A stretch of 64,000 bases of DNA from Sphingomonas sp. Y57. Lineage in GTDB: Bacteria > Pseudomonadota > Alphaproteobacteria > Sphingomonadales > Sphingomonadaceae. Made by a program: the position numbers and the translations under genes. The stretch lies in the NCBI RefSeq assembly GCF_001015195.1, contig NZ_LDES01000095.1:1-64000 (forward strand). Direction: 5' to 3'. Below the pieces are notes generated by a model. The model made no database searches and was not told the origin of the DNA. It was given only the letters and a program-made list of their open reading frames with translations. This document shows, piece by piece, positions 17,552 to 27,330 of this stretch. Numbering within the stretch: position 1 is the first letter of the stretch; the number at the start of each line of letters is the position of its first letter.

Positions 17552-18546
17552 GCGCCGAGCTCCTGCGGCTGAAGGGGGGACGCGAACATGAAGTCGCCGA
17601 CGCTCTGGGGGTCCGGAAAGGGTGCGGCCTCGCCGAAGCGGATCGCCTTGGCGACGGCGTCATCGACCTCGGCCTCGATCGCGGCCAGCTCGCGCTCGTC
17701 GACGTCGGCCGCAAGGAGAGCCGCCCGGAACAGCAGCAGCGGATCACGCTCGGCCTTGTGAAAATCGACCTCTTCGCGCGGCCGATAGCTCGACTTGCTG
17801 GTGACGAGCTTCACCTGATGCTCGTCGAAGCGATAGGTCTGGGCCTCGATCAGCGTCGGTCCGCCGCCCGCGCGGGCGCGCGCTACCGCCGCCGAAGCCT
17901 CGGCATAGACCGCATCGACATCCTGGCCATCGACGAGCACGCCCGGCAGGCCATAGGCCTCGGCGCGCCGCGCGATGCTGGTCTGCGCATGACTGCGGCC
18001 GATCGACGTCGTGATCGCGTAGCCGTTATTCTCGCACAGGTAGATGACCGGCAATTTCCAGAGCGAGGCCATGTTGAGCGATTCGTGGAAGGTGCCCTGG
18101 TTGACCGCGCCATCGCCGAAGAAACACAGAGCGACCTGATCACTGCCGCGCACCCTGGCGCTCAGCCCGCACCCCGTCGCGAGCGGTATGCCGCCCCCTA
18201 CGATCGCGGACTCGCCGATGATGCCGACGCTGGTGTCGGCGAGATGCATCGAGCCGCCCCGCCCGCGGCAGATGCCGGCATCCTTGCCCATCAATTCCGC
18301 CATCAACCCGTCGAGATCGGCGCCCTTGCCGATCGGGTGACCGTGGCTGCGATGGGTCCCGGTCATCATGTCGCGCTCCCCCAGAGCGAGACAGGCGCCG
18401 ACGATGGCGGCCTCCTGGCCGATGCTCGCATGGAAGGCTCCGGGGATCGCGCCGGCGACGTAAAGCCGGGTCCCCTCCTCCTCGAACCGCCGGATGCGCA
18501 GCATCCGTCGATAAGCCTCGCGCTGTAAGGTGGAACTCAGATGCAT
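17548..18546 (-). CDS. 2-oxoacid (acetoin-type) dehydrogenase E1 alpha subunit
   Basis: 332 aa, first gene of the 11-gene operon. It has the HASIGQEA segment, HRSHGHPIGKG, and a thiamine diphosphate motif running from GDGAVNQGTFHE to ENNGYAI. A purine-rich GGGGGTGA precedes the ATG at 18546. Length and motifs fit the AcoA/PdhA group. No dihydrolipoyl dehydrogenase (E3) gene follows anywhere in the operon, so an E3 encoded elsewhere must serve the complex. Confidence 0.9.
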   Translation of the reverse strand: MHLSSTLQREAYRRMLRIRRFEEEGTRLYVAGAIPGAFHASIGQEAAIVGACLALGERDMMTGTHRSHGHPIGKGADLDGLMAELMGKDAGICRGRGGSMHLADTSVGIIGESAIVGGGIPLATGCGLSARVRGSDQVALCFFGDGAVNQGTFHESLNMASLWKLPVIYLCENNGYAITTSIGRSHAQTSIARRAEAYGLPGVLVDGQDVDAVYAEASAAVARARAGGGPTLIEAQTYRFDEHQVKLVTSKSSYRPREEVDFHKAERDPLLLFRAALLAADVDERELAAIEAEVDDAVAKAIRFGEAAPFPDPQSVGDFMFASPLQPQELGA

Positions 18547-18864
18547 GGACGCGGATCACCCCCGAAAAGCGGTGCACGACGCGACGGCCGAGCACATGGA
18601 CGAACCGGCGCTGGACGATCGGACAGCGCTGGATTGCCCCGGGGCTACCACCCGGCGCCGCCCGGCCGCCTGTCTCCAGCCCCAAATCTCGTGTTCAGAT
18701 CACCGTAACCCGGCGATCCTCCCCGGCCGCACGGGCCCGGTGCCTTGTTCGTGGCCATTCCCGAATGTAGATATCGGCAACTGGGCGTGGCGGCCGATCG
18801 CCAGGCGCGCGGGACGCCGAACAGCGGTGGCCACGTCCAGCCAGGCAAGAGAGGAACCGGTCAG
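18547..18864. promoter_or_regulatory. divergent regulatory region between the E1 alpha operon and the AraC gene
   Basis: 318 bases without a credible gene, holding the promoters of the 11-gene minus-strand operon and of the plus-strand AraC-type regulator. A GAGG ribosome site at 18851-18854 fits the AraC start. I could not define an AraC half-site pair by eye; the role is inferred from the divergent arrangement. Confidence 0.45.
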
Positions 18865-19788
18865 ATGTGGCAGGCGAGATTGGGCGAGCGTCGGGACCTG
18901 GCGGGTCCGATCAGCGGATCACGCCGTTCGATCGCGGTCCGGCCGGGATTCGGCATTTCGACCTCCGACGTCTGCTATCATGAGAATGCCTGCAATCGTC
19001 ACATCAGCGACGGCGATTATCTGCGCCTGCACTATCGCCTCGCCGGCCATGCCGAGCTCGAGGATAATGGCCGGGCCGCGGTGCCCGTCGAAATGGGGAA
19101 TATCTCGCTGCTGGTGAATGCGGCGGATTCGATCAAGAGCGAGCGCATCTTTGCCGATCAGAGCGAGCGCTCGGTGACGCTGATCTGCGAGCGGGATTTC
19201 GCATCGCAAATGCTCGAGCGCGAAGCCTCCGGGCTTCCCGGCTTCGTCCGCGATTTCCTGATCGGACGCGAACAGCGTTTCGCCTTCGCGTCGCTCCCGA
19301 TCGTTCCCCAGCTGCGAACCCTGGTCGAGGATATTCTCGATCCCCCCATGGGCGGGAAGCTCGCCGCGCTGATGGTCGAGGCGCGGGCGATCGAATTGCT
19401 CTGCTTCACCATGCAGCAACTGTCGGACGCGCCCTCCTCGCAGGCGATCCGCGCCCGGGATTTGCAACGGGTCAAGGATGTCTGCGCGCTCCTCGACGAC
19501 CCGGAAGGCCGCGCGATGAGCATAAGGGACCTGTGCCGTGCCGTCGCCTGGAACGAGACCCAGATGACCGAATGCTTCAAGCAGGTCACCGGCACGACGA
19601 TCTCGCATTACCGCCAGCAGGTCCGCATGGAGGAAGCCAGGCGCATGCTCGCGTCGAGCGACGCATCGGTGACCGAGATCGCGCTCACCATCGGCTTCGA
19701 GCATCCGAGCAATTTCGCCAAGGCGTTCAAGAAGACCTTCGGCTATGCGCCGTCGGTCGGCCGCCCCCGTAAAGCTCATCTCAACTAG
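18865..19788 (+). CDS. AraC family transcriptional regulator
   Basis: 307 aa from ATG 18865, chosen for the GAGG about ten bases upstream; longer frames lack family content. The N-terminal half is an AraC-type sensory domain (ISDGDYLRLHYRLAG and following). The C-terminal hundred residues form the double helix-turn-helix: MSIRDLCRAVAWNETQMTECFK and VTEIALTIGFEHPSNFAKAFKK, ending in the usual FGYAPS. Divergent from the E1 alpha operon and directly upstream of a TonB receptor, it is the obvious candidate regulator of both. Confidence 0.88.
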   Translation: MWQARLGERRDLAGPISGSRRSIAVRPGFGISTSDVCYHENACNRHISDGDYLRLHYRLAGHAELEDNGRAAVPVEMGNISLLVNAADSIKSERIFADQSERSVTLICERDFASQMLEREASGLPGFVRDFLIGREQRFAFASLPIVPQLRTLVEDILDPPMGGKLAALMVEARAIELLCFTMQQLSDAPSSQAIRARDLQRVKDVCALLDDPEGRAMSIRDLCRAVAWNETQMTECFKQVTGTTISHYRQQVRMEEARRMLASSDASVTEIALTIGFEHPSNFAKAFKKTFGYAPSVGRPRKAHLN

Positions 19789-19939
19789 AGGATTCACGTC
19801 GACCGCGAGATTCGGCGATCTGGACAGCAACTTCGTTGATCATGACATGCGCCGCCAGCGGCTGCGACTTATCGTGCACCCCTCGAAATCTCAAACAGGT
19901 GCGGCGTCAAGGCGCGCCGTCATGAAGAAGGGGGGACCT

Positions 19940-22057
19940 ATGTTCATTCGAAAGACACGCGTCATTATGGCGTTCTTGTCCTCTGCAGCGCTGGCGCCCG
20001 GCGTCGCGCTGGCACAGCAGCCGGCGGGCGCCGACGAGGGGGACGGCGCCGAGATCATCGTCACCGCACAACGTCGCGACCAGCGGCTGCTCGACACCCC
20101 GATCTCGATCGGGGTGCTGGGCGGCGGCCAGCTCGAGAGCGGCAGTTCCCGCGCCGTCGCCGATGTGTTGCGCGAGGTGGCCGGCGTCTCGCTGACCTCG
20201 TCGAGCCCGGGCACGACGGTGATCGCCATTCGGGGCGTGCAGCCAGGCTCCTCCGCCTCTCCCGGTGGCGTCGGCACGTCGACGACCGGTTTCTACCAGG
20301 ATGACGTGCCCTTCGCCTTCATCCGCAACGCGTCGCTGCCCGATGCCAACAGCTATGATCTCGACCGGGTCGAGGTGCTGCGCGGGCCCCAGGGCACGCT
20401 CTACGGCGTCAACGCGCTCAACGGCGTGGTCCGGGTGCTGACCGCCGATGCCGACCTCGACGAGATCGTCGCGAAGGGCCGCGTCCGCGCATCGACCACC
20501 CGGCGGGGCGGCGAGAACTTCACCGGCGATCTCGCTGTCAGCATGCCGCTGATTCCCGGCAAGCTGGCCGTGCGGGCGGTCGTCGGCCAGGCCAGCTATT
20601 CGGGCTATATTCGCAGCAGCGTCGATGGCCGGACCCAGATAAACGATTACGACGCGCAGAATTACCGCTTCAAGATCAACTTCCAGCCGAGCGAGGCGCT
20701 CAGCCTCAAGGCGGGCTGGTCGCACAATATCGTCGACAGCAGCGCTCAGGACGCCGCCCTTGACGACTTCAGCTCGCCCTTCACCTCGCGGCTGCCCGAC
20801 AAGCGGGTGCTCGATATCTTCCACCTGACCGGTGGGCTTGATCTTGGCGGCATCGATATTACCAGCACGACCGGCTATATCGACTATGACACGCAATCGC
20901 GCGTGCCCCTCGCCGCCTTCGCCTTCACCCAGGTCAACACTATCAAATCGCTGAGCGAGGAACTGCGCATCGCATCGTCGGGCGACACCGCGCTGCAATG
21001 GCAGGTGGGCGGCCTCTACAAGGACACCAAGGAATATATCAGCCAGGATCCCCGCCCCACCCTGGCGGGCGTCGCGATCACCAAATATCGCTCCAAATCC
21101 TACGCGCTGTTCGGCGAGCTCACCTACAAGCTCACCGACCGGTTCGAAGCGACCGGCGGCCTGCGCTATTTCAAGGACAAGATCTTCGTCCGCCAGCTCG
21201 GTGCCTTCAATCCGGCATCGCCGCTGCTGGGTTTGAGGACCTCCAACTACAACAAGCTGACGGGTCGCGCGGTGCTGACCTGGAAGCCCTCCGAACAGAT
21301 GATGGTCTACACATCCTATTCGACCGGCTTTCGCAGCGGCTGGATCCAGGCTCCGGTGGTGCTGCTCACCCAGCCGACCTTCCCCGATGCCAATGCCGAC
21401 TCGATCGAGAATTTCGAGGCGGGCAGCAAGGGCCGCGCGCTCGACGGATTGGTGAGCTACGACGCGGCGGTCTATCATATGAAATGGAAAGGCGTGCAGC
21501 AGCAGTTGATCGTGCCTGGCGGCTTTGCGGCGGTGCTCAACGCCGGCAATGCGAGCGGCTGGGGCGCCGAGGCGGCGGTGACGCTCCATCCGACGCGGGC
21601 CTTGTCCTTCTCGGCTTCGGTGGGATGGAACGACCTGAAATATGACCAGAATATCTTCCAGACCGTGACCGTGGCGGGAGTCGCCTCGCAGGCGCTACTC
21701 TTTCCCAAGGGAAGCAGGGTCAACGACTCGCCCGAATGGACGATCGCGCTCGGCGCCGACTATCGCGGTCCGATCAGCGCAGGCCTCGACTTCTACGCCA
21801 GCACCGACTTCGCCTATACCTCCGCGCGAATATTGCGCTTCCTCAATGTCGCGACATTGAGCGCGACCCAATCGGACAAGATCAGCACCTTGTCGGCGAC
21901 GATGGGGGTCGAGGCGAACCATTGGTCGATCGGTCTGTTCGCCGATAACCTGCTCGACGAACGGGGCGCGCTCTACGGCCGCAACGCACAGGTGCGCAAC
22001 ATCGCCTCGCGCCTGCGACCGCGCACGATCGGCATCCAGGCGTCGTTCAAATATTGA
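19940..22057 (+). CDS. TonB-dependent receptor (outer membrane), AraC-linked
   Basis: 705 aa from ATG 19940, with AAGGGGGGA just upstream. A signal peptide ends near ALAQQ, followed by a sphingomonad-type TonB box EIIVTAQRR, a plug domain (LDTPISIGVL, VEVLRGPQGTLYG) and a 22-strand-type barrel ending in RTIGIQASFKY with a terminal aromatic residue. It imports a specific large substrate across the outer membrane. The plug is most similar by eye to the receptor at 61.6 kb (both have YGxNALNGVVRV). Location after araC suggests it serves the 11-gene operon. Confidence 0.92.
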   Translation: MFIRKTRVIMAFLSSAALAPGVALAQQPAGADEGDGAEIIVTAQRRDQRLLDTPISIGVLGGGQLESGSSRAVADVLREVAGVSLTSSSPGTTVIAIRGVQPGSSASPGGVGTSTTGFYQDDVPFAFIRNASLPDANSYDLDRVEVLRGPQGTLYGVNALNGVVRVLTADADLDEIVAKGRVRASTTRRGGENFTGDLAVSMPLIPGKLAVRAVVGQASYSGYIRSSVDGRTQINDYDAQNYRFKINFQPSEALSLKAGWSHNIVDSSAQDAALDDFSSPFTSRLPDKRVLDIFHLTGGLDLGGIDITSTTGYIDYDTQSRVPLAAFAFTQVNTIKSLSEELRIASSGDTALQWQVGGLYKDTKEYISQDPRPTLAGVAITKYRSKSYALFGELTYKLTDRFEATGGLRYFKDKIFVRQLGAFNPASPLLGLRTSNYNKLTGRAVLTWKPSEQMMVYTSYSTGFRSGWIQAPVVLLTQPTFPDANADSIENFEAGSKGRALDGLVSYDAAVYHMKWKGVQQQLIVPGGFAAVLNAGNASGWGAEAAVTLHPTRALSFSASVGWNDLKYDQNIFQTVTVAGVASQALLFPKGSRVNDSPEWTIALGADYRGPISAGLDFYASTDFAYTSARILRFLNVATLSATQSDKISTLSATMGVEANHWSIGLFADNLLDERGALYGRNAQVRNIASRLRPRTIGIQASFKY

Positions 22058-22062
22058 GGCGC

Positions 22063-22093
22063 GGGGCGGGCGCGATACCGTCGCGCCAGCCCC
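22063..22093 (+). terminator. hairpin after the TonB receptor gene
   Basis: Stem GGGGC-G-GGCGCGA pairs with TCGCGCC-A-GCCCC around a five-base loop, with one internal mismatch, starting six bases after the receptor stop. There is no T-run, so it may be a weak terminator or an mRNA stabiliser. Confidence 0.5.
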
Positions 22094-22129
22094 CTCGACG
22101 ACTGCCGCGACCGCGGACCGGGCCGGGCG

Positions 22130-23473
22130 ATGGAATCATCCGGCCCGGCGTCCGTCGGCACGCGCAGCGTTCACCCTATGGGAAGATTGATGCGCTCGAC
22201 CGAACATAACCGACCCGCCGAAGCGTTGCGCGCATCGCTTCGGGCGGGAGAACCGACCATCTGGTCGAAGGGCGAACCGCCCCTCCCCCGCTCGTCGCCG
22301 TCCCTGGCCCTCACGCGTCTTGCCGACGCCCGCGCCCGTTTCGACCGCTTCGCGCCGGCGCTCGGCCGCCTGTTCGGCGAGGGAAGCTGGGACGGGCGGA
22401 TCCGATCACCGCTCCGCGCCTATCCGATCGGCGCGGACGACCGGACCGGGCTTTGGGTGAAATGCGATCACGAGCTTCCGCTCACCGGGACGATCAAGGC
22501 GCGCGGCGGCGTGCACGAAGTGCTCCAGTTCGTCGAGGAGACGGCGCTGCGGCTCGGGCTCGTCACCTTGGGGGAGGACTATGCCTGCCTCGCAGACGCC
22601 AGGGCGCGTACGGCGCTCGCGGAGCGGCGGGTCGGGGTTGGCAGCACCGGCAATCTTGGCCTGAGCGTCGGCATGGCCGCCAGGGCTTTCGGCCTCCAGG
22701 CCGAGGTGCATATGTCGGCCGACGCGAAAGCCTGGAAGAAGGTGCGGCTGCGTGCGCTGGGCGTGGAGGTCGTCGAGCATGAGGGCGATTATGCCGATGC
22801 GGTCGCAGCGGCGCGTGCCCGCTTCCAGGCGCTCGGCGACCATGCGCATTTCGTCGATGACGAGCATAGCGAGGCTCTGTTCGTCGGCTATGCCGTCGCC
22901 GCCTATGAGCTCGCCGAACAGCTCGAGGCGGCCGGCATCGGTATCGACGATGAGCATCCCCTGTTCGTCTATCTGCCTTGCGGGGTCGGGGGGGCACCTG
23001 GCGGGATCAGTTACGGCCTGAAGGCGATCTATGGCGACGATGTCCGCTGCGTCTTCGCCGAGCCGGTCGCGTCGGCGTCGATGCTGGCGGCGCTGGCTTT
23101 TCCCGGACCCCAGCCGACATCGGTCTATGCGCTCGGCCTGACGAACCGCACCCTCGCGGATGGGCTCGCGACGCCAGCCGCCTCGCAATTGGTGCTCGAC
23201 CTGGTCGGCGATGAGATCGATGCTGTCGTCGCCCTCCCCGACGATCGCTTCCTCCATTGGGTGGGCGAGGCCTGGGCCGCGGCGCGAGTCCGCGTCGAGC
23301 CCTCGGCGGCCGCCGGCTTCGCCGCCTGGGATCATCTGGCCCATGTCTCGCGTGGCGCCGACCGCCCCGCGTACCTCTACCGGGGCTGGGCCCGCGCGAC
23401 GCATATCGTCTGGACGACCGGCGGCGCGATGCTGCCCGACGCGGAGTTCAGGGCCCTGCTGCCGAGCGTCTGA
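22130..23473 (+). CDS. dsdA: D-serine dehydratase (D-serine ammonia-lyase)
   Basis: Up to 447 aa; ATGs at 22178 and 22190 are plausible alternative starts and would give about 430 aa. Pyridoxal-phosphate family marks are clear: LPLTGTIKARGGVHE with the Schiff-base Lys, GSTGNLGLSVG phosphate loop and PCGVGGAPGG. Length and motifs match DsdA of E. coli (442 aa), which turns D-serine into pyruvate and ammonia. A related role on other D-hydroxy amino acids is possible. It stands alone on the plus strand between a receptor gene and the imino-acid genes, in keeping with D-amino-acid use elsewhere in the window. Confidence 0.9.
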   Translation: MESSGPASVGTRSVHPMGRLMRSTEHNRPAEALRASLRAGEPTIWSKGEPPLPRSSPSLALTRLADARARFDRFAPALGRLFGEGSWDGRIRSPLRAYPIGADDRTGLWVKCDHELPLTGTIKARGGVHEVLQFVEETALRLGLVTLGEDYACLADARARTALAERRVGVGSTGNLGLSVGMAARAFGLQAEVHMSADAKAWKKVRLRALGVEVVEHEGDYADAVAAARARFQALGDHAHFVDDEHSEALFVGYAVAAYELAEQLEAAGIGIDDEHPLFVYLPCGVGGAPGGISYGLKAIYGDDVRCVFAEPVASASMLAALAFPGPQPTSVYALGLTNRTLADGLATPAASQLVLDLVGDEIDAVVALPDDRFLHWVGEAWAAARVRVEPSAAAGFAAWDHLAHVSRGADRPAYLYRGWARATHIVWTTGGAMLPDAEFRALLPSV

Positions 23474-23565
23474 GGAACCCGCAGTTGTCGGAGGCCTGTC
23501 GTGCGCACCGACTGCGCTCCCTCAGGTCGATCGTGCTTTGTGGAACGGTCCCGTCCAGCGCCCCT

Positions 23566-24614
23566 TCAACGCAGGAAGAATCCGTTGCGCATCTCATCAT
23601 CGCGATCGAACAGGAAGCTGGAGCGTCCCACGACATAGGCGCTGCCGGAAACCTCCGGCGTGACCGTCGCATAGCCTTCGTCAACGCCCTCCCCAATCAG
23701 CCTGACGTCCATGAAGCTGCCGGTGATGCTCTCGATCCGGATGCTGTCCGCCAGATTGAGCCGTCCCCTGGCCCGTTCGAGCGCGGCGCGGGCGCTGACC
23801 CCCGATCCGGTCGCCGACCGGTCGACTTCACCGTCGGCGAACACGGTCACGTTCCGACTGTGCACGGCGGGATCCGCCGATGGCGCTACAAGATCGTGCC
23901 GTAGAGAAAGCTCAGATCCGGCCCATGAGGATGATCGATGGGGATGCTTTCGGCCACGGCACGCTTTATCGCCCGGCCCGCCTCGATCAGGCGGCCGATA
24001 TCTGCCTTTTCAAGCGAAAGCCCAAGCGTTTTGGCATCGACGATCGCGTAGAAGGCGCCGCCAAAGGTAATATCATAATCGACCGGTCCATAGCCTGGCA
24101 CATCGACACACTGATCGGATCTATAAACAAAGGATGGCACATTCTTGAACGAAGTCGTCCGAACGACCTCGCCTTCCCAATGCGCTCGCGCCTCGATCCG
24201 GCCGGCCGGGACGTTGAATGTCACCTCGGCGCGATCGACGAGCCCCGCTTCCGCCACAAACTTGGTCAGCGCGATGATCGCGTGACCGCACATCGTGCTA
24301 TAGCCTTCGTTGTGAAGGAAGAAGACATCGAAGTCCGCCGTGGAAGATCGGCTCAGGACGGCACCGTACATGTCGGCATGCCCCCGGGGCTCCCACATCA
24401 GCCCGGTGCGGATATGATCGAGACGGTCTCGAAAGAAGCGCCGCTTCTCGAGAACATCGGCGCCCTCGATGAGCGGGAGACCACCGGTGATGATGCGTAG
24501 TGGCTCGCCGCCGGTGTGCATGTCCACGACACTCACCGCCGATCCATGACCCTCCAGCCGGTGCAGATAGCGATCGAGCGCGCGCTTGCCCTCGCCTTCG
24601 AAAATCGGCGTCAA
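23566..24614 (-). pseudogene. trans-3-hydroxy-L-proline dehydratase (proline racemase family), one-base frameshift
   Basis: The N-terminal part (24614 to 23886, 242 aa, TTG start behind GGAGG) has VVDMHTGGEPLRI and the first active-site Cys in TMCGHA. It stops at TAG within LYGTIL. The C-terminal 99 or so aa continue in another frame (23886 to 23566) with VTVFADGEVDRSATGSG, where Thr replaces the second Cys; that Cys/Thr pairing is the mark of trans-3-hydroxyproline dehydratases rather than racemases. Restoring one C near 23888-23893 rejoins LYGTIL to VAPSADP and gives a full-length protein of about 349 aa. The product would make pyrroline-2-carboxylate for the reductase encoded just upstream. 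It may be a true mutation or a sequence error. Confidence 0.85.
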
Positions 24615-24759
24615 CCCACACCTCCGTCTGGCAGTACGGGATTGAGGCCCGCCACGCTCATATCGTGACCGCTTACCGAATTCCTGATCATGCGACCCGC
24701 CGAGCTGTGGAACAGGGTCAGGAGAAGAGGGGATGTCGCCAAACGCACGGACGCGACAA

Positions 24760-25701
24760 TCATGCCAGCCGGCGCATCACCGCCTGGACAGCGGCAAGGT
24801 CCTCGACCGCACTTCCGACGGATTTGAACATAGTGATCTCGTCCAAGTGCCGGCGCCCCTCGACCCTACGCGCCGTAAGATCGTAAAAATCGCCCCTGAC
24901 CTGTTCTCGGCGGATCACCCCGCGCGCAAGCGGCTGAAGAATATCCCCCGCCTCTGCCATCGCGCCCTCCATCGTATCGACGAAGATCGACCCGCGGCGG
25001 ACGGTCTCGTCGTCGCATTCCCTCGTGTCGGGCGAGAAAGCGCCTACGAGATCGACATGCGTCCCCGCACGGAGCCACTCTCCCTCGAGGACCGGCTCGC
25101 TGGCCGAGGTCGCGCAGGACACGATGTCTGCCGCCTGTACGGCAAGGGCGAGCGCCTCGGCGGCTTCGATCTCGATATCGGGCGAGATCAGCCCACGCGC
25201 TTGCGCGACGGTTTCCGCGACGCGTTGAGGGTCGCGCCCCCAAAAGGCGATATGGCGGATGGGCCGCGCGCAGGCATGCGCCGCGGCCATATAGGGGGCG
25301 AGCGCACCCGTGCCGATCACGAGCAGTCGCCTGCTGTCGGCTCGCGCCAGCAGGCGCGCCGCCAGGGCCGAGGCGGCTGCCGTGCGCAATCGCGTGATCG
25401 CGCCGCCGTCGAGCAGCGCTTTTGGAGCACCACGTTCATCGAAGGCGAGAATGGCGCCTTGGATCGTCGCGATGCTCCTTTCCCGATTGTCCGGAAAGAC
25501 ATTGACGCATTTGACCATACCGCCGCCCTCGGCGGCAAAGGCCGGCATCATCAGGAAAAGGCGATCACCATCGCCGCCCGGCACCGGAACATGGAAGCGC
25601 GGTGGCGCCAACAGGCCGCTGCGAAAGGCGACTTCCAAGTCGTCGATGAGGATCGGCAGCGGACAAGCCGCCTCGATCTGCCGGGCATCAAGCTGGATCA
25701 T
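24760..25701 (-). CDS. ornithine cyclodeaminase / mu-crystallin family, probable pyrroline-2-carboxylate reductase
   Basis: 313 aa, usual length. NAD(P)-binding Rossmann motif GTGALAPY, the active-site segment GGAITRLRTAAASALAA and a GAFSPDTRE box fit the family. Members next to hydroxyproline dehydratases reduce delta-1-pyrroline-2-carboxylate to L-proline, and the dehydratase gene lies 145 bases downstream in the same direction, so this role is likely. True ornithine cyclodeaminase, which also yields proline, is the alternative; either fits PutA further along. Confidence 0.83.
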   Translation of the reverse strand: MIQLDARQIEAACPLPILIDDLEVAFRSGLLAPPRFHVPVPGGDGDRLFLMMPAFAAEGGGMVKCVNVFPDNRERSIATIQGAILAFDERGAPKALLDGGAITRLRTAAASALAARLLARADSRRLLVIGTGALAPYMAAAHACARPIRHIAFWGRDPQRVAETVAQARGLISPDIEIEAAEALALAVQAADIVSCATSASEPVLEGEWLRAGTHVDLVGAFSPDTRECDDETVRRGSIFVDTMEGAMAEAGDILQPLARGVIRREQVRGDFYDLTARRVEGRRHLDEITMFKSVGSAVEDLAAVQAVMRRLA

Positions 25702-25847
25702 GACCTGCCCCCTTTTCCATCTTCAACGGCGTGAGGTTCAGGAGCCTGCGCGGCCAGGACCGCGCGCGACGTCGCAAGGAGGCGCAGGGCGACCGCGACC
25801 TCGGTACCTCGGGCACAGCCGGGAGGTTTTCCTAGCGTCGCCACGGG

Positions 25848-27266
25848 TCACCCACAGCAGATCGGGTGGCCGATCGAAAAGCCTCGGCGCGAGGCGCGAT
25901 AAGCCAGCACATCGTCCGAAGGCACCGGACGCGGCGCCGTCAGCAGGGGGTTTAGCGGTAAGGCGGCGTGGTCGACGACCACTCCATCCTTGATGACCCT
26001 GTGGACGCTCCGATAGTGATCGGGCGACATGAGCGGATCATGGTCGAGGATGACGAGGTCGGCGGTCTTGCCTGGCTCCAGCGTTCCGAGCTCCGCGCCC
26101 TTGCCATAGGCGACCGCCACGTTGCGGGTCGCCGCTTTCAGGCTCTCCATGGGCGAGAGCCCGAGCTCGTCCATCGCCTTCAGCCAGAAGATATGGCCTT
26201 GGTCCAGGTCGTAGAGGCAGTCCTCACCAGGCATATATTTGCCCCAGTGCGGATCGGACGCCATCTCCGGGGCATAGAGGCCACCGTCGGTGCCGAGCAG
26301 CACGGTAACGCCGGCTCGAATAAGCCCGGGAACATTGCGGTTCGCCTCGGCAACCGTGTTCGAATAGGCCTCGCCGCAACCCACGGCCCAGTCGAGGCGA
26401 CGGCGCGTGATGGGGAAGACCACACAAGCGGTGTTGCCGCGCACCATCATGTCAAAGGTCGATTCCGGGATGGGCGTCGGGCCCGTGAAATTGCCGTGCT
26501 GGATGAGGTCCGCACCCGCCGCGACGGCCATCCGCAAGCTCTCGACGGTGTTGCTGTGCGCCTGCGCGGTCGTGCCGGCCCGGTGCGCCTCCTCGACGAT
26601 CACGCGCTGTACCGCATCGGAGAACACCAGGAAGATCGGCGTGGAGCCGGTGCGATGATCGCTCGAGGCATATTTGACGAAGTCGATACCCTTGCCGAGA
26701 TAGGCCCGGATCTCCTCGCGCACCTGCTCGGGCGTCATCGCGGTCAGATGCGCGCCGGCATTGTCGGTCCAGGCCGTATTGATGCGCTCGACGATGGCGG
26801 GGCTCGCCACATCGAGGGTCTTGGGAAAGAAATCGGGCGAGCATGGGCCGTCCAGCCCGATGATATTGCCGGCGCAGAAGATCCGGCTGCCTTGCATCTC
26901 GCCGGCATTGATACGGTCGCGCGTCGCGATCAGCGCCCGCCGCGGGCCCCAGGTGTCGAAAACGGTGGTAACGCCGCGCTTGAGCGCCACCTGCGCCGCT
27001 TCGATGATCAAATCCTCATATCGACCATCGTGAAGCAACAGATTCTCGAGGCGGACATCGGCGAGCAGGTGAACATTGGCGTTCATCAGGCCCGGAATGA
27101 TATATTTTCCGGTCGCATCTATCCGCTCGGCAGCTGGCTGGTCGCCGAGTTCGTCGAGCCCTGCGATCGCCTTGATGCGCCCCGCCTCGATCCAGATCGA
27201 CTTGCCTTCGATGGGCCGGTCGGAGACGCCATCGAGGATCGTCGCGCCCGAGATTATGACTGCCAT
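25848..27266 (-). CDS. amidohydrolase superfamily protein with a substituted metal ligand
   Basis: 472 aa from ATG 27266 with GGAAGG upstream; the frame continues upstream only as sequence inside the CocE gene. It shows the imidazolonepropionase-like layout: VIISGATILDG, KYIIPGLMNANVHL, VKYASS (bridging Lys), AHSN, LIQHGN and LGTDGG. The first metal motif, normally HxH, reads NVH (Asn64, His66), and the preceding Asp is Asn; the later ligands are intact. It may bind a single metal or belong to a subfamily with this change. Coupled to peptidase genes, it is probably a cytoplasmic dipeptidase or cyclic amide hydrolase. Confidence 0.82.
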   Translation of the reverse strand: MAVIISGATILDGVSDRPIEGKSIWIEAGRIKAIAGLDELGDQPAAERIDATGKYIIPGLMNANVHLLADVRLENLLLHDGRYEDLIIEAAQVALKRGVTTVFDTWGPRRALIATRDRINAGEMQGSRIFCAGNIIGLDGPCSPDFFPKTLDVASPAIVERINTAWTDNAGAHLTAMTPEQVREEIRAYLGKGIDFVKYASSDHRTGSTPIFLVFSDAVQRVIVEEAHRAGTTAQAHSNTVESLRMAVAAGADLIQHGNFTGPTPIPESTFDMMVRGNTACVVFPITRRRLDWAVGCGEAYSNTVAEANRNVPGLIRAGVTVLLGTDGGLYAPEMASDPHWGKYMPGEDCLYDLDQGHIFWLKAMDELGLSPMESLKAATRNVAVAYGKGAELGTLEPGKTADLVILDHDPLMSPDHYRSVHRVIKDGVVVDHAALPLNPLLTAPRPVPSDDVLAYRASRRGFSIGHPICCG

Positions 27267-27330
27267 GATGATACCTTCCGGGAGTGTTGAGGGGGCGCGG
27301 CTACCCGATGGGATGAGCGCGGGGGCTCGG

